Assembly: GCF_014654615.1 (NCBI RefSeq)
Contig: NZ_BNBB01000023.1
Coordinates: forward strand, 1-64,000
Source of the DNA: Streptosporangium violaceochromogenes
GTDB lineage: Bacteria > Actinomycetota > Actinomycetes > Streptosporangiales > Streptosporangiaceae
Length of the DNA stretch: 64,000 bases
Reading direction: 5' to 3'
Position 1 is the stretch's first letter, and every line of letters begins with the position of its first letter. Under the pieces are notes generated by a model. It was not told the DNA's origin, made no database searches, and saw nothing but the letters and a program-made list of their open reading frames with translations. Shown piece after piece: positions 52,319 through 61,203 of this stretch. The position numbers were made by a program, and so were the translations under genes.

Positions 52319-53065
52319 TCAGCAGCTTCCGATTCCATCGGAGCGCAAAACTGAGAAACTCCTCAGGGAAGTGCTGCGCGGCGGCGTGATGTGGGCCGGC
52401 CATGAGCTCCTGCTCACGCCGCCGGCGGCACCGACGGCGTCCACCAGGGCGTCGACCGTCCTGGCGTCGACCTCCAGGATCTCGATCTGGTAGGTCCCGC
52501 CTCCGGCGGACGTATCCTTCGGGTCTATCGCCACGACCGTGCTGAAAAGGCTCCTTCCCTGGCTGCCGTCACCCGCCTGAGCGCTCACGTCGACCCTCTG
52601 GTAGCGGTACAGAACGGTGTCGGAGTCCGATTTCCTCACGCCGACCACCATGACCTTTCCAGGCCGCAGGATCACCTCCCCGCGCATCGGCTGGCACGGC
52701 TTCCACGGTTCGGGGGTTCCCGGGTAGGGCTGGTACAGGGTCACCCGCCCCCCGGCCGCCTGCGCGTCGGAGGACTCTCCGACGATGCCTCCGACAAGAC
52801 CGGCCATTTTCTGGAAGAAATCCAAGGTGCCGCTCAGGGCACCGACGATCGCACCGAGAACGAGCGAGCCTGTCACGATGCATCCCAAAGACCGCCTGCC
52901 TCGCGACCGCGGGACGGAGAACCGATGCGAGGCATCGGCCCCCGGCGGAACAAGCGGGTCGGAGGTCTCCTGCTCACCCCCGGAGTCCACACGGCCGGGA
53001 GAGTCGGGAGCGTCGGGAGGGTCACCGGACGCGGTGTCCGAAGTCCCCTTAATTTGTGTAGACAT
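52319..53065 (-). CDS. Single-pass membrane protein, unknown
   Basis: A 248-residue protein from ATG 53065 (MSTQIKGTSDTASGDPPDAP). An acidic disordered N-terminus of about 55 residues is followed by one membrane helix (LGCIVTGSLVLGAIVGALSG) and an outer domain with beta-strands (RVTLYQPYPGTPEPWKPCQP, EVILRPGKVMVVGVRKSDSD, TYQIEILEVDARTVDALVDA). No family recognised. Weak translation evidence, but the topology is consistent. Confidence 0.5.
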   Translation of the reverse strand: MSTQIKGTSDTASGDPPDAPDSPGRVDSGGEQETSDPLVPPGADASHRFSVPRSRGRRSLGCIVTGSLVLGAIVGALSGTLDFFQKMAGLVGGIVGESSDAQAAGGRVTLYQPYPGTPEPWKPCQPMRGEVILRPGKVMVVGVRKSDSDTVLYRYQRVDVSAQAGDGSQGRSLFSTVVAIDPKDTSAGGGTYQIEILEVDARTVDALVDAVGAAGGVSRSSWPAHITPPRSTSLRSFSVLRSDGIGSC

Positions 53066-53662
53066 AGTAAGAAAGCAATCCTTTCGTTGGCTCATGGGCG
53101 AGTATGGGCAGCCACATTAGCCGCACCACCAAGGGATGGCCAACGGCAAAGCCCGGAAAGTCGATCATCCTCCGGCGCCCGTCACGGACACCCCGCCCAC
53201 CTGCGCGAATATCGCCCGCCAAACGGCGGGCTTCCTATTGGGCGGGGCCCCGCGGAGTGGAATGTATCCGATTACCGGATGACGGCATGCGATAGAGCAC
53301 AAGCACGACGCAGAGAAAAAAGACGGCTTTGGGCGAGATGTCCGACAGGGGCCATATTGGCAGATTCGGCATGTTCCGGAAAGAAATAAGGATAAGCGCA
53401 CAGCACAAAACGCGGAACGCGAATGCGCGTCCGCGTGAAACCCCGGCGGGGCACTGCGAAAGAAGCCGATCGTCCTGAGGAAGGTTCCCTAAAGTCGTCG
53501 TTACCCGGCGTCCAGCGGTGGCCTGGACGCGGCCGAATCGCTCCACCCCGCGCCCCCAGCTTCCCCCCGGGCGTCGACAGAGGGATCTCCACCACAAGAA
53601 ATCATACGGACGCAAACTGATGCTCACCGGACAACACGCCGCGCCGGAGGGCACGAATCTCC
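53066..53662. other. Intergenic stretch, no gene recognised
   Basis: About 600 bp upstream of the membrane-protein gene and downstream of the hydrolase operon. Minus-strand frames include a hydrophobic run (PKAVFFLCVVLVLYR) but no ribosome site or family motif, so I do not call a gene. Confidence 0.35.
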
Positions 53663-55120
53663 TCATTTCTCCGGGGAACCGCCCCCCGGCGCGCCCAGCC
53701 AGGCGAGCACCCGCTTCCGTACGGCGGGGGCCCGGAAGAACGTGGTGTGGGACACCGTGTGCGACGACGGCACGATCATGCGGTCGGCCACCCGGTAGGA
53801 GCCCGCGCTGTGCACCCCCTCGGTGGGCACCACCAGGTCGTTGGCCACCCCGAAGGTCAGATCGGCCAGCGCGTCGAGGGCGCGGACGGGCAGGCTCGCC
53901 GACGCCCCGTGAAAGTCGGTCGCCACGGCGTGACGAGAGCTGTAGCCGTCGGAGGGGACGTTCAGCCTCCGTAGGAACGCCCCTTCGGGAGCCATCGCGG
54001 TGAGCCCGTCAAGCCCCGACCGCACCCCCAGGGCCAACTGCTTGGCGACCTCCATCACCGCCGCCAGCGAGGCGGAGACGACCTCGGCCGGCGCGAGCAC
54101 ACACAGGTTGGTCACCGCGTCCAGGAGGGTCTCCAGGCGGTCTTCGCCCGCGAGCACGGTGCCCGCGTTCGGGGTCGCGACGTGGATCAGCCGGCGCGGC
54201 GCGAACCGGTCCTGCCCGGCGAGAGGCAGGCAGCGCGCGACGAGGCCTCCGCGCGAGTGCGCGAGCACGTCGAGCACGAGCCGCCGCCCCGCAGGGACCC
54301 GCTCGGCGAGCCACCGGGCGTTGGCCATCGGGTCGACGTGCATGGTGGGATGGTCCAGCGCGAGGACGCGCCCGCCGTAGATTCGTTCCAGCTCGGCCAT
54401 GAAGGCGCGGTCGGCGGTCAGGTCGCAGAACGCCGAGCGGGCGCGGCCGAACGTCCCGTGCAGCAGCAGGAGCGCCGGCCCCCCGGTGAGCCTCGCCCAC
54501 TCCTGCGCGGTGGGTTCCCTGCCGTCGATCGGACCGGTGAGGGCGCCACCGGTGAAGGGCGCCAGGCCGTAGGCGCGCGCCTTCGCCTCCCAGCGGGCGA
54601 CCAGCCGAAGGCCGGCCTCCCGCGCCACCGACTCGACCGGGAAACTCAGCAGGTGCAGCACCTTCTTCACGCCGTAGGCGAGCACTCCCCTGTCGTCACC
54701 GCCCAGCGGCACCCTGGTGACCTCGACACGGAACGTCCGCGTGGCCGTCCCCCGATCGGTGCCGGAGGTGGCGCCGCCCCGGGGGAGGTGCCAGCGCAGC
54801 ACACCGGTCCCGTCGGTCTCCAGCAGAAGCCGGCCCTCGTTCTCTCCCGGCGCGTCGACGGTCACCTCAAGGACCGCGCCCCGGCGCGAGGCCAGGCGGT
54901 CCAGCTCGATCACCTCGATCGGCTCCAGCGCCCCCTCGCCGAGCGCCTCGGCGAGCAGTCGCGCGCCCTCCTCGGGCAGGCCGGGCAGCGGGTCGCGAGC
55001 CGAGCGCTCCTCGCCGCCGCGCCCCGGCGCCGAGTCGCGCACCAGACCGCTCACGCCTTCCGATCGGATCCGGAGACGTCCGGCCCGGGCCGTGCCGTCC
55101 GGTGTCAACCGCGTCGCCAT
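53663..55120 (-). CDS. Alpha/beta hydrolase (lipase/esterase-like) with CHAT partner
   Basis: A 485-residue protein. The C-terminal half is an alpha/beta hydrolase: PALLLLHGTFG (oxyanion region), nucleophile elbow LAHSRGGLVAR with Ser289, ANDLVVPTEGV for the acid and SSHTVSHTTFF for the His. The N-terminal 200 residues are beta-rich and of unknown fold (APGENEGRLLLETDG, RTFRVEVTRVPLGG). It lies 3 bp after the CHAT gene in the same direction, so the two are one operon. In comparable conflict loci such hydrolases are effectors that could attack membranes or modified proteins; the substrate is unknown. Confidence 0.85.
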   Translation of the reverse strand: MATRLTPDGTARAGRLRIRSEGVSGLVRDSAPGRGGEERSARDPLPGLPEEGARLLAEALGEGALEPIEVIELDRLASRRGAVLEVTVDAPGENEGRLLLETDGTGVLRWHLPRGGATSGTDRGTATRTFRVEVTRVPLGGDDRGVLAYGVKKVLHLLSFPVESVAREAGLRLVARWEAKARAYGLAPFTGGALTGPIDGREPTAQEWARLTGGPALLLLHGTFGRARSAFCDLTADRAFMAELERIYGGRVLALDHPTMHVDPMANARWLAERVPAGRRLVLDVLAHSRGGLVARCLPLAGQDRFAPRRLIHVATPNAGTVLAGEDRLETLLDAVTNLCVLAPAEVVSASLAAVMEVAKQLALGVRSGLDGLTAMAPEGAFLRRLNVPSDGYSSRHAVATDFHGASASLPVRALDALADLTFGVANDLVVPTEGVHSAGSYRVADRMIVPSSHTVSHTTFFRAPAVRKRVLAWLGAPGGGSPEK

Positions 55121-55123
55121 GGG

Positions 55124-57481
55124 TCACCCATCTCTTGGGAAAGCAGGGGAAACAGGGGAGACGGGGGAAGCCGGGGAGAACGGCCCCTCCACCCGCAGCC
55201 GGGGATGGCCGAAGAACAGATAGGCCAGGCTGGTCGCCTGGGCCGGGTCGGCCTGCCCGTCGGCGCGGGCCCGCTCCTCGGCGAGGTACTCGGCCGGCGA
55301 CCTGCCCTCGCCCAGCGCGCCGTACAGGCCGGCCGCGACCCTCCCGGCCACCGCGTCGTCGACCCTCCACAGCGGCGCCACGACCGCGCTCGCGCCGATC
55401 GCCAGGAACGCCGCGGCCATGCCCGCGTAGTCGCCGAGCATCCGGTGCCCCTGGCCGACCTGGCAGGCGTTGAGGACCACGACCTTGACCCGGGAGGCGG
55501 AGACGCCGCGCACGTTGATGGGATCGAGGACCTCGCCGTCCTCCATCAGGATGCCGTCGTCGATCCCGTCGGGGTCGAACCTGCCGTGCACGGCGAAGTG
55601 AAGGACGGTGACCTCGGGCCGGCCCTCCAGGCAGGCGAGCACCGGCTCGAAGCGGGCCGACAGCAGCGTGGCACCGTACCGGTCGCGCAGGTGGTCGGCC
55701 TCCCGCTCGGCCTCCGGCAGCCGCTCACCCCCCCGGTAGTCGCCCCTCACGACGGCGATCCCCCTGCCCTCGACACGTGCCTCGGGGGTGCGTGAACGGC
55801 CTCGCTCGCGGTAGATCCACCTTCCCATCACGGCCTGCGCGCCGAGGTAGGACGGGCAGTCCCGCAGCCACGGCTCGGGCACCCTCGCCAGTTCCCACGG
55901 GATGTACGGCTCAGCCGTCGTCAGCAGCACCGTGGGCCGGGGGACGATCCCGGCGGCGGCGGTCAGTGCCGCCCACACCTCCTCCGGTACGGCGTCGCCG
56001 ACGAGGGCCGACACCCCGCGCACGTAACTCCGCAGGGTGGCGCCGCCCTTGCGCTCCTCGACGCCGTGGCGCACCCTGCTCGCCCACTCCGGGACCGCGG
56101 CGTCGATGCGGGTCCTGACCGGCTCGGCGGGCACGGGAACGGCCGGGTGCCGGGAGACGACGGACCACAGCAGGACCGTGCCCGCGACGTCGTCGCCCGC
56201 CTTCAGCACGATGCTGACGTCGGGGTCGTCGCCGCTGGGCATCGACCAGTCCTCGTCGGGTTCGAGCGGATCTTCCCTGGCCGGCGCACGCGGGGCGTCC
56301 GCGGCGGTGACGTGCACCGAACGGGTGGCGACGCCCAGGTTGTGCCCGTCTGCTGTGTAGACGGCGAGGATCGTGCGGGCGGGTGAGAGCCCGGGATGGC
56401 GGTCGGCGACCAGCTCGACCGTCGCCCGGGGGTGGGGGTCCTCGCGCGACACCGGCAGCTCGAACGCCGTCATGCCGCCGACGGGGGTGAAGCCGTCGGC
56501 CATGAGCTGGACACGCAGCAGGAACGTCCCGGTGGGCACCGTGAAGGGGCTGGGCTGCATCACCCCGCCCGCGGGGCGCGGGGCCAGCCCGATCACCACG
56601 GGGAACCGCTCGCCCTCGGTGACCGAGCGGGGGGCGTCGAGGCGGGCGTAGGCGGTGCGGGCGGGCGCGGGGAGGCTCTCCACGGGGTCGGGGGCGTCGT
56701 CCGGCTCGGAGTCCGCCCACTCGGAGTCCGCCCACGGAGGGGGGCTGGCCGGCGCTCTCCCCCAGATCTCACGCCTCGTGTACCGGGGGGCTCCGGACTC
56801 GGGGGGCGAGGCGGGAAAGGGGAAGGGGGGAGAGAGTTCCGGGGAGGGGTCGGGCAGGCCTCGGCGGGAGGGCGGGGCGGAGCCGCCCTCCGTCAGAACA
56901 CGGGCCAGCGCGTCGGAGGGGGCCTCGGCGGGCGGCGGCGGGCTGAGCAGCCCGAGCAGCGGCGCGACCTCCGCGAGGGCCCCGGCGGCGGCCCTGCGCG
57001 CCGCGTTGTCCGACGACCTCGCCGCGTGGAGGACGGCGGCGAGGACCTCCTCGGGGGAGCAGCGGGCCAGGAGCGCCGCGACCCGGCGGCCTCCCCGACC
57101 GGGCGCCGTTTGCGCGCGGGCCCGGTCGAGGAGGCCGCCGAGCGCGGGGGAGGCCAGGTGGCGGAGACGGGCGGCGTCGAGGGCGGCCAGCTCCGTCTCG
57201 TACCGGGGATCACCGAGGCGAAGCAGCAGGCCGGCGGCCAGGGTGGTGAGGGCGTCCGCCGTCCGGGCTCGGCCGTCTCCGCCCGGCGCGCGCGCCGGGG
57301 AGATGTCCGCGCCGAGGTGCCGGGAGGCCGTGCGGGCCGCGTGGGGGCTCAGCGGGAGCCGGCGCAGCGCCGCCGCCGCATGCTTTCTGACCTGTTTATC
57401 CGGGTCGGCCTCGGCCATCCAGGCGAGGGGGGCGACGTCCGGCCACTCCAGCGCGGACAGGTGCATGACGTCCTCCCTCAC
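55124..57481 (-). CDS. CHAT-domain protease with HEAT-like N-terminus
   Basis: A 785-residue caspase-like protein. The N-terminal 170 residues are helical and repeat-like (DKQVRKHAAAALRRL, LLLRLGDPRYETELAALDAA), similar to HEAT/armadillo repeats. A Pro-rich linker and a beta-rich middle (RFPVVIGLAPRPAGG, GTFLLRVQLMADGFTPVG) follow. The C-terminal CHAT domain has VLHFAVHGRFD with His632 and VVVLNACQVGQ with Cys673, the caspase-type dyad. It heads the operon with the hydrolase. CHAT proteases usually wait for a sensor; the repeat region may be that sensor. ATG 57481 or 57466 may be used. Confidence 0.85.
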   Translation of the reverse strand: MREDVMHLSALEWPDVAPLAWMAEADPDKQVRKHAAAALRRLPLSPHAARTASRHLGADISPARAPGGDGRARTADALTTLAAGLLLRLGDPRYETELAALDAARLRHLASPALGGLLDRARAQTAPGRGGRRVAALLARCSPEEVLAAVLHAARSSDNAARRAAAGALAEVAPLLGLLSPPPPAEAPSDALARVLTEGGSAPPSRRGLPDPSPELSPPFPFPASPPESGAPRYTRREIWGRAPASPPPWADSEWADSEPDDAPDPVESLPAPARTAYARLDAPRSVTEGERFPVVIGLAPRPAGGVMQPSPFTVPTGTFLLRVQLMADGFTPVGGMTAFELPVSREDPHPRATVELVADRHPGLSPARTILAVYTADGHNLGVATRSVHVTAADAPRAPAREDPLEPDEDWSMPSGDDPDVSIVLKAGDDVAGTVLLWSVVSRHPAVPVPAEPVRTRIDAAVPEWASRVRHGVEERKGGATLRSYVRGVSALVGDAVPEEVWAALTAAAGIVPRPTVLLTTAEPYIPWELARVPEPWLRDCPSYLGAQAVMGRWIYRERGRSRTPEARVEGRGIAVVRGDYRGGERLPEAEREADHLRDRYGATLLSARFEPVLACLEGRPEVTVLHFAVHGRFDPDGIDDGILMEDGEVLDPINVRGVSASRVKVVVLNACQVGQGHRMLGDYAGMAAAFLAIGASAVVAPLWRVDDAVAGRVAAGLYGALGEGRSPAEYLAEERARADGQADPAQATSLAYLFFGHPRLRVEGPFSPASPVSPVSPAFPRDG

Positions 57482-57790
57482 TTTCGGCCTTCCCCGGGAT
57501 GGGGAACCGGCGCGTGTCCTCCCCGCTCACCACGGGGAGAAGGGCGTGAACTCGGTCGACGTGAACGGCTCGTGAGCCGGCGGCCCGGCGGCCCGGGAAC
57601 CGCGTACAGCTCCGCCGTTTCCCTGAACCAGTTAAAAATGGCATATAAAACATCAACGTCTCTACCGGCACAGACCACCCTCTCGCGCTCTGTTCACCTG
57701 TGGACCGACGACAGGGCAAATAATATCGATCCATAGCGTCAATTCCTCGCGGATATATAAACTGATGGCCCCTCTCCCTGGCGGTTGCCG
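57482..57790. promoter_or_regulatory. Divergent promoter region of two CHAT operons
   Basis: About 310 bp between the leftward CHAT-hydrolase operon and the rightward EAD1-CHAT gene. The second half is AT-rich against a GC-rich background: GCATATAAAAC near 57,640 and GATATATAAACTG near 57,750 offer -10 boxes on the two strands. The shared region suggests coordinated control of both CHAT genes. No clear palindrome was seen. Confidence 0.4.
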
Positions 57791-58747
57791 ATGAGCCAGT
57801 ACGACGAATTTCGCAGAGCCGGAGTTTTCGACATACTCGCCGGCGTTTTCGACACCGAGGCCAAAAGCAGGGCGCTACTGGAGGAGACCGACGCCGATCC
57901 GACGCGTCTGCCCCCCTTCGGAGGAGTGCCTCCCGTCGCCTACTGGCGACAGGTGGGCCGGGAGCTGTCGTACGGCATGGGCCCCTCGCTGTCCGACCTG
58001 ATGGCCGCGGCGGCACGGCTTTATCCGGGAAACTCCGCGTTCGCCCGCTACGCGACACCTTCCCCCGCTCCCGGCCCGCCCGCCGGTTCCGCACCCGCCG
58101 CCCCGCCCGCCCCGCCCCGCGGGCTCCCCGTCCCCCTCCCGGGGGTGCCCCGCGACCCGCCCACGGAGATCGGCGGCCGGACGTCCCTGCGCGTGCTCTG
58201 TCTCCAGGCGAGCCCGGACGGCACCGCCGCTCTCCGGCTCGACCGCGAATACCGCGAGCTGCTGGCCATCGCCGGGGCCCGCTCGCCCAGAAAGATCGAC
58301 TTCACCCTCAGCCCCGCCACCAGGGCCGACGACATCCAGGGCCACCTTCTCTCCTCGGCCTGGGACATCGTGCACTTTTCCGGGCACGGCTCGGCCGGCG
58401 GGCTGCTGGCCTTCGAGGACACCCTGGGCAGGGCGTGCCCCGTCTCGGTGGCCGCCCTCGCCGGCCTGTTCGCCGCCGCCTCGGCCTCCCTGGAGTGCGT
58501 GGTGCTCACGAGCTGCTACAGCGGCGCCTACGCCTCGGCGCTGCGCCCCGTCGCCAAGACCGTGGTCGGCTCCGCCGAACCGATCGACGACCGGTGCGCG
58601 ACCGCCTTCCTCAAGGGGTTCTACACCGCGCTCGCGGCCGGCGGGAACATCCACCGCGCGTTCGCCAACGGCGTGAGCCGGATGGGGTTCGACGACTGCC
58701 CTGCCGATCGGATGCACATCGATCCGCAGGTGGCCGATGATCGATGA
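57791..58747 (+). CDS. EAD1-CHAT protease
   Basis: A 318-residue protein in two parts. Residues about 8-86 form an effector-associated domain 1: DTEAKSRALLEETDADPTRL, YWRQVGRELSYG and RLYPGNSAFA. A Pro/Ala linker (90-128) follows. Residues 132-310 are a short CHAT caspase-like domain with IVHFSGHGSAGGLLAFED (His199) and VVLTSCYSGAYA (Cys242). EADs recruit effectors to sensors by like-with-like contacts. The matching EAD1 is in the gene at 59147, whose motifs align closely (DSDAKARGLLEDIG, YPGNTVLA). I infer that this protease is activated through that partner. ATG 57791 is preferred over the TTG at 57785. Confidence 0.82.
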   Translation: MSQYDEFRRAGVFDILAGVFDTEAKSRALLEETDADPTRLPPFGGVPPVAYWRQVGRELSYGMGPSLSDLMAAAARLYPGNSAFARYATPSPAPGPPAGSAPAAPPAPPRGLPVPLPGVPRDPPTEIGGRTSLRVLCLQASPDGTAALRLDREYRELLAIAGARSPRKIDFTLSPATRADDIQGHLLSSAWDIVHFSGHGSAGGLLAFEDTLGRACPVSVAALAGLFAAASASLECVVLTSCYSGAYASALRPVAKTVVGSAEPIDDRCATAFLKGFYTALAAGGNIHRAFANGVSRMGFDDCPADRMHIDPQVADDR

Positions 58748-59146
58748 CAGGACGCCGTGCGGGTTCGGGGCGGGGCCGCGCGTTTTCCGCCCGTACGGGG
58801 CCGTCGCTTTCCTCCGGTGCACCCCGGAAAACACGAAATGTAAATTGCCGGTACCCGGAGGCCCGGGTTCCAGGCCCATCTGTTTCGACGCCCTCGCCGG
58901 TGACGGGCGAGGCGTTCCCCCCACGACCAGATCCCGGATGATCCGCTCCGCGGAAAATCCGCGATGAGCAGATTTTCCGGCCATTTCGGCATTCCCGGCT
59001 GGAGCCGGGAACGGCCGTCCGCCTTGATCACCACCGCCGTCAAGAGGACCGCCGTCAAGGGGGACGTGCCCGGCAAGGAAGACGCTCACCGCCGTCCGGC
59101 CCGGCCGCCCCGATCGTCGCATCGAGCCGGCGCGAGGAGGTCACCG
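58748..59146. other. Spacer between EAD1-CHAT and EAD1-UBL genes
   Basis: About 400 bp with no recognisable gene. It probably carries the promoter for the EAD1-UBL/JAB pair, or is transcribed through from the EAD1-CHAT gene. A frame in the same register as the next gene begins at 58964 but only from a weak start, so I do not use it. Confidence 0.35.
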
Positions 59147-60136
59147 ATGAACAACCCCCACCACCTCAAACACCTCGCCAGGGCGTTCGACAGCGATGCC
59201 AAGGCCCGCGGCCTGCTGGAGGACATCGGATACCCGATGGAGAACGCCCCGCCGTGGACCGACCCCCAGAGCTGGTGGCGCGCCGTCATCAGGGAGATCG
59301 AGCTGGGGCGCATCGAGAACGGCCTGTTCCAGCTCTACAACGGGGCCAGCCGGCAATACCCCGGCAACACGGTCCTGGCGGAGGCCGCCGCGGCGTACGC
59401 CCCCGCACCGGATTTCGGGCCCGCCCCCGCGCCGGACCCCGGCTCCGTCTTCGAGGCCGTCCGCGAGGCTCCGCCGTACGGCGGGACCGACGGGCCGCCC
59501 GCCGGGCCGGCGGAGCGGTCCCTGTGGCCGACGCTCACGCTGACCGGCGGCGAACGGCACGACGACTTCGTCCGCGCCGTCCGGCGGCTCGACCCCGGCG
59601 CGCGGCTCTGCTACGACACCCAAGGCCAGGTGTGCGTGTCGGTCGGGCGCGGCGGTGCCGAGGGCGAGGAGATCGGCAGGCGGATCACCGCGGAGATGAC
59701 GCGCCGGGGAGACCCCGAGGTCCGGATCGACTTCCGCGAGTACCGCTTCCAGCCCTACGCGCTGCGCGAGATCGTCGTCCACGGTCCCGACGGCGACGGC
59801 TTCCGGCTCAACGGCGTGCCCTCCACCGTGCTCGCGCGCGACATCGCCGCCGCCGTCCTGCGGCGCTACGACGACGAGGCCGCCGGGGGCAGGCGCGGGC
59901 GCCTCGTACGCATCGCGATCGACCTCATCCAACCGGACGGCACGGCGCGGCGGATCGGCGACCCCTGCCAGGCCCTGCACGAGGCGGGCGTCCCCGACGG
60001 CGCCCGTCTCCAGCTGGTGCCCGAGGTCACGGCCGGCGCCCGGCGGCGAAGCACGCGCGGCCCCGGCCGAGGTGAAGGGCGCCGAACACCGCATCCGCCC
60101 CCTGGAGACCAGCGTATGGGACGCCTGGAAAGATGA
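59147..60136 (+). CDS. EAD1 protein with C-terminal ubiquitin-like domain
   Basis: A 329-residue protein. Residues 1-80 are an EAD1 (ARAFDSDAKARGLLEDIG, SWWRAVIREIELGRIENGLF, SRQYPGNTVLA) closely matching that of the EAD1-CHAT protein. A Pro-rich linker leads to an unassigned alpha/beta stretch (about 125-205). Residues about 207-295 look like a beta-grasp (ubiquitin/YukD-like) domain: REIVVHGPDGDGFRLNGVPS, RDIAAAVLRRY, VRIAIDLIQPDGTARRIGDP, ALHEAGVPDGARLQLVPE. A basic disordered tail (RRRSTRGPGRGEGRR) follows. ATG 59147 has GAGGAGG 7 bp upstream. It overlaps the JAB peptidase gene by 4 bp, which suggests the peptidase acts on this domain or tail. The beta-grasp call needs structural support. 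Confidence 0.7.
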   Translation: MNNPHHLKHLARAFDSDAKARGLLEDIGYPMENAPPWTDPQSWWRAVIREIELGRIENGLFQLYNGASRQYPGNTVLAEAAAAYAPAPDFGPAPAPDPGSVFEAVREAPPYGGTDGPPAGPAERSLWPTLTLTGGERHDDFVRAVRRLDPGARLCYDTQGQVCVSVGRGGAEGEEIGRRITAEMTRRGDPEVRIDFREYRFQPYALREIVVHGPDGDGFRLNGVPSTVLARDIAAAVLRRYDDEAAGGRRGRLVRIAIDLIQPDGTARRIGDPCQALHEAGVPDGARLQLVPEVTAGARRRSTRGPGRGEGRRTPHPPPGDQRMGRLER

Positions 60137-61203
60137 TCATTGAGATCGAGCTGTACAGGGGGAGCGGCCGCGCCTACTACGGCCGCCTCCCCCTGACCCG
60201 CGTGCTGGTCGACGCGCTCAACGCCGAGCACCCCGGCCTGCTCCCGCGGGGCGACTACCCCGAGGTCGCCGAGCGCATCCGGTTCGTCCTGCGGTTTCAC
60301 AACGTCGAGGACACCGAGAAGCCCTCGCGGGAACCCCGGCTGGTCAACATGCGCACCGGCTTCGGCCACGTCGACCTGATCGTCACGGTCGACTCCCACG
60401 TGGTGCACCGGGCCCACTACACGGTGAGCAGGCTGCTCGGCGCCCCCCTGGCCCCCCTCCTGCGCCGTCTGGAGCCCGACGAGCATGAGTGGGGGTTCGC
60501 CGTCGGCCACCCCGCGCTCGGCGAGCAGGAGAACTCCCGGCCCGCGCCCGAGGTGGAGGGCAGCGTGGACATCGACCTGCGGCGCCCCGGGGCCGTGCCG
60601 TTCACCGTGGAGAAGATCGCGGCCCCCCTGCCCGAGGAGGTCGGCGACGGTGACCTGGGCATCCCCCCGGACCTCCTCGGCCCCGTCAACGTCCTGCTGC
60701 CGGAGGCGGTCCACCGCCGCCTCCACCACGACCTGCCGCTGTCGGAGACGATCGAGGAGGGCGGCTTCCTGCTGGGGAGGGTACGGCGAGCCGCCGGCGC
60801 CGGAGAGCGCCTGCTCGTCGAGGTCACCCATGTGACGCCGGCCGAGTGCTCGGGTGCCTCGGCCGTCCACTTCACCTTCACCGGAGACTCCTTCAGCGCG
60901 GTGAACCGCCTGATCACAGAGGGCGGCGAGGCGCGGAGGCTGGTCGGCTGGTATCACACTCACCTGTTCTGCCCGGAGATCGACATGAAGACGGGCACGG
61001 GCCTGTCGACCACCGACGTGGACCTGCACTTCGCCACCTTCAGACGCCCCGGACAGGTGGCCGGTCTGATCAACGTCCATGACGCCGGACGCACCGTCAG
61101 GTTCTACGGGCGCCTCGGCGACCGAATGGTCGAAAGCGCCGTGTGGAGCCCGGATGAGCACGGCCGGTACAGCCTCCGGCGTCCCGCGCCGGACGATCGG
61201 TGA
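60133..61203 (+). CDS. JAMM/JAB (MPN) metallopeptidase
   Basis: A 356-residue protein. Residues about 183-335 form an MPN/JAB domain: glutamate in TIEEGGFLLGRV (E209), then VGWYHTHLFCPEIDMKTGTG and LSTTDVDLHF, giving H275, H277, S292 and D295, the four JAMM ligands. The spacing between H277 and S292 is 14 residues rather than the usual 7, so a loop is inserted next to the zinc site. The N-terminal 130 residues (IEIELYRGSGRAYYGRLPLT ... VDLIVTVDSHVVHRAHYTVS) form an unassigned alpha/beta domain. Such peptidases cut or deconjugate ubiquitin-like proteins; the coupled EAD1-UBL gene is the obvious substrate. Confidence 0.85.
   Translation: MIIEIELYRGSGRAYYGRLPLTRVLVDALNAEHPGLLPRGDYPEVAERIRFVLRFHNVEDTEKPSREPRLVNMRTGFGHVDLIVTVDSHVVHRAHYTVSRLLGAPLAPLLRRLEPDEHEWGFAVGHPALGEQENSRPAPEVEGSVDIDLRRPGAVPFTVEKIAAPLPEEVGDGDLGIPPDLLGPVNVLLPEAVHRRLHHDLPLSETIEEGGFLLGRVRRAAGAGERLLVEVTHVTPAECSGASAVHFTFTGDSFSAVNRLITEGGEARRLVGWYHTHLFCPEIDMKTGTGLSTTDVDLHFATFRRPGQVAGLINVHDAGRTVRFYGRLGDRMVESAVWSPDEHGRYSLRRPAPDDR

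Noticed and set aside
53235..53666. 143-codon minus-strand frame with a hydrophobic stretch
   Set aside because: No ribosome site, no family motif, and odd composition; left as intergenic.
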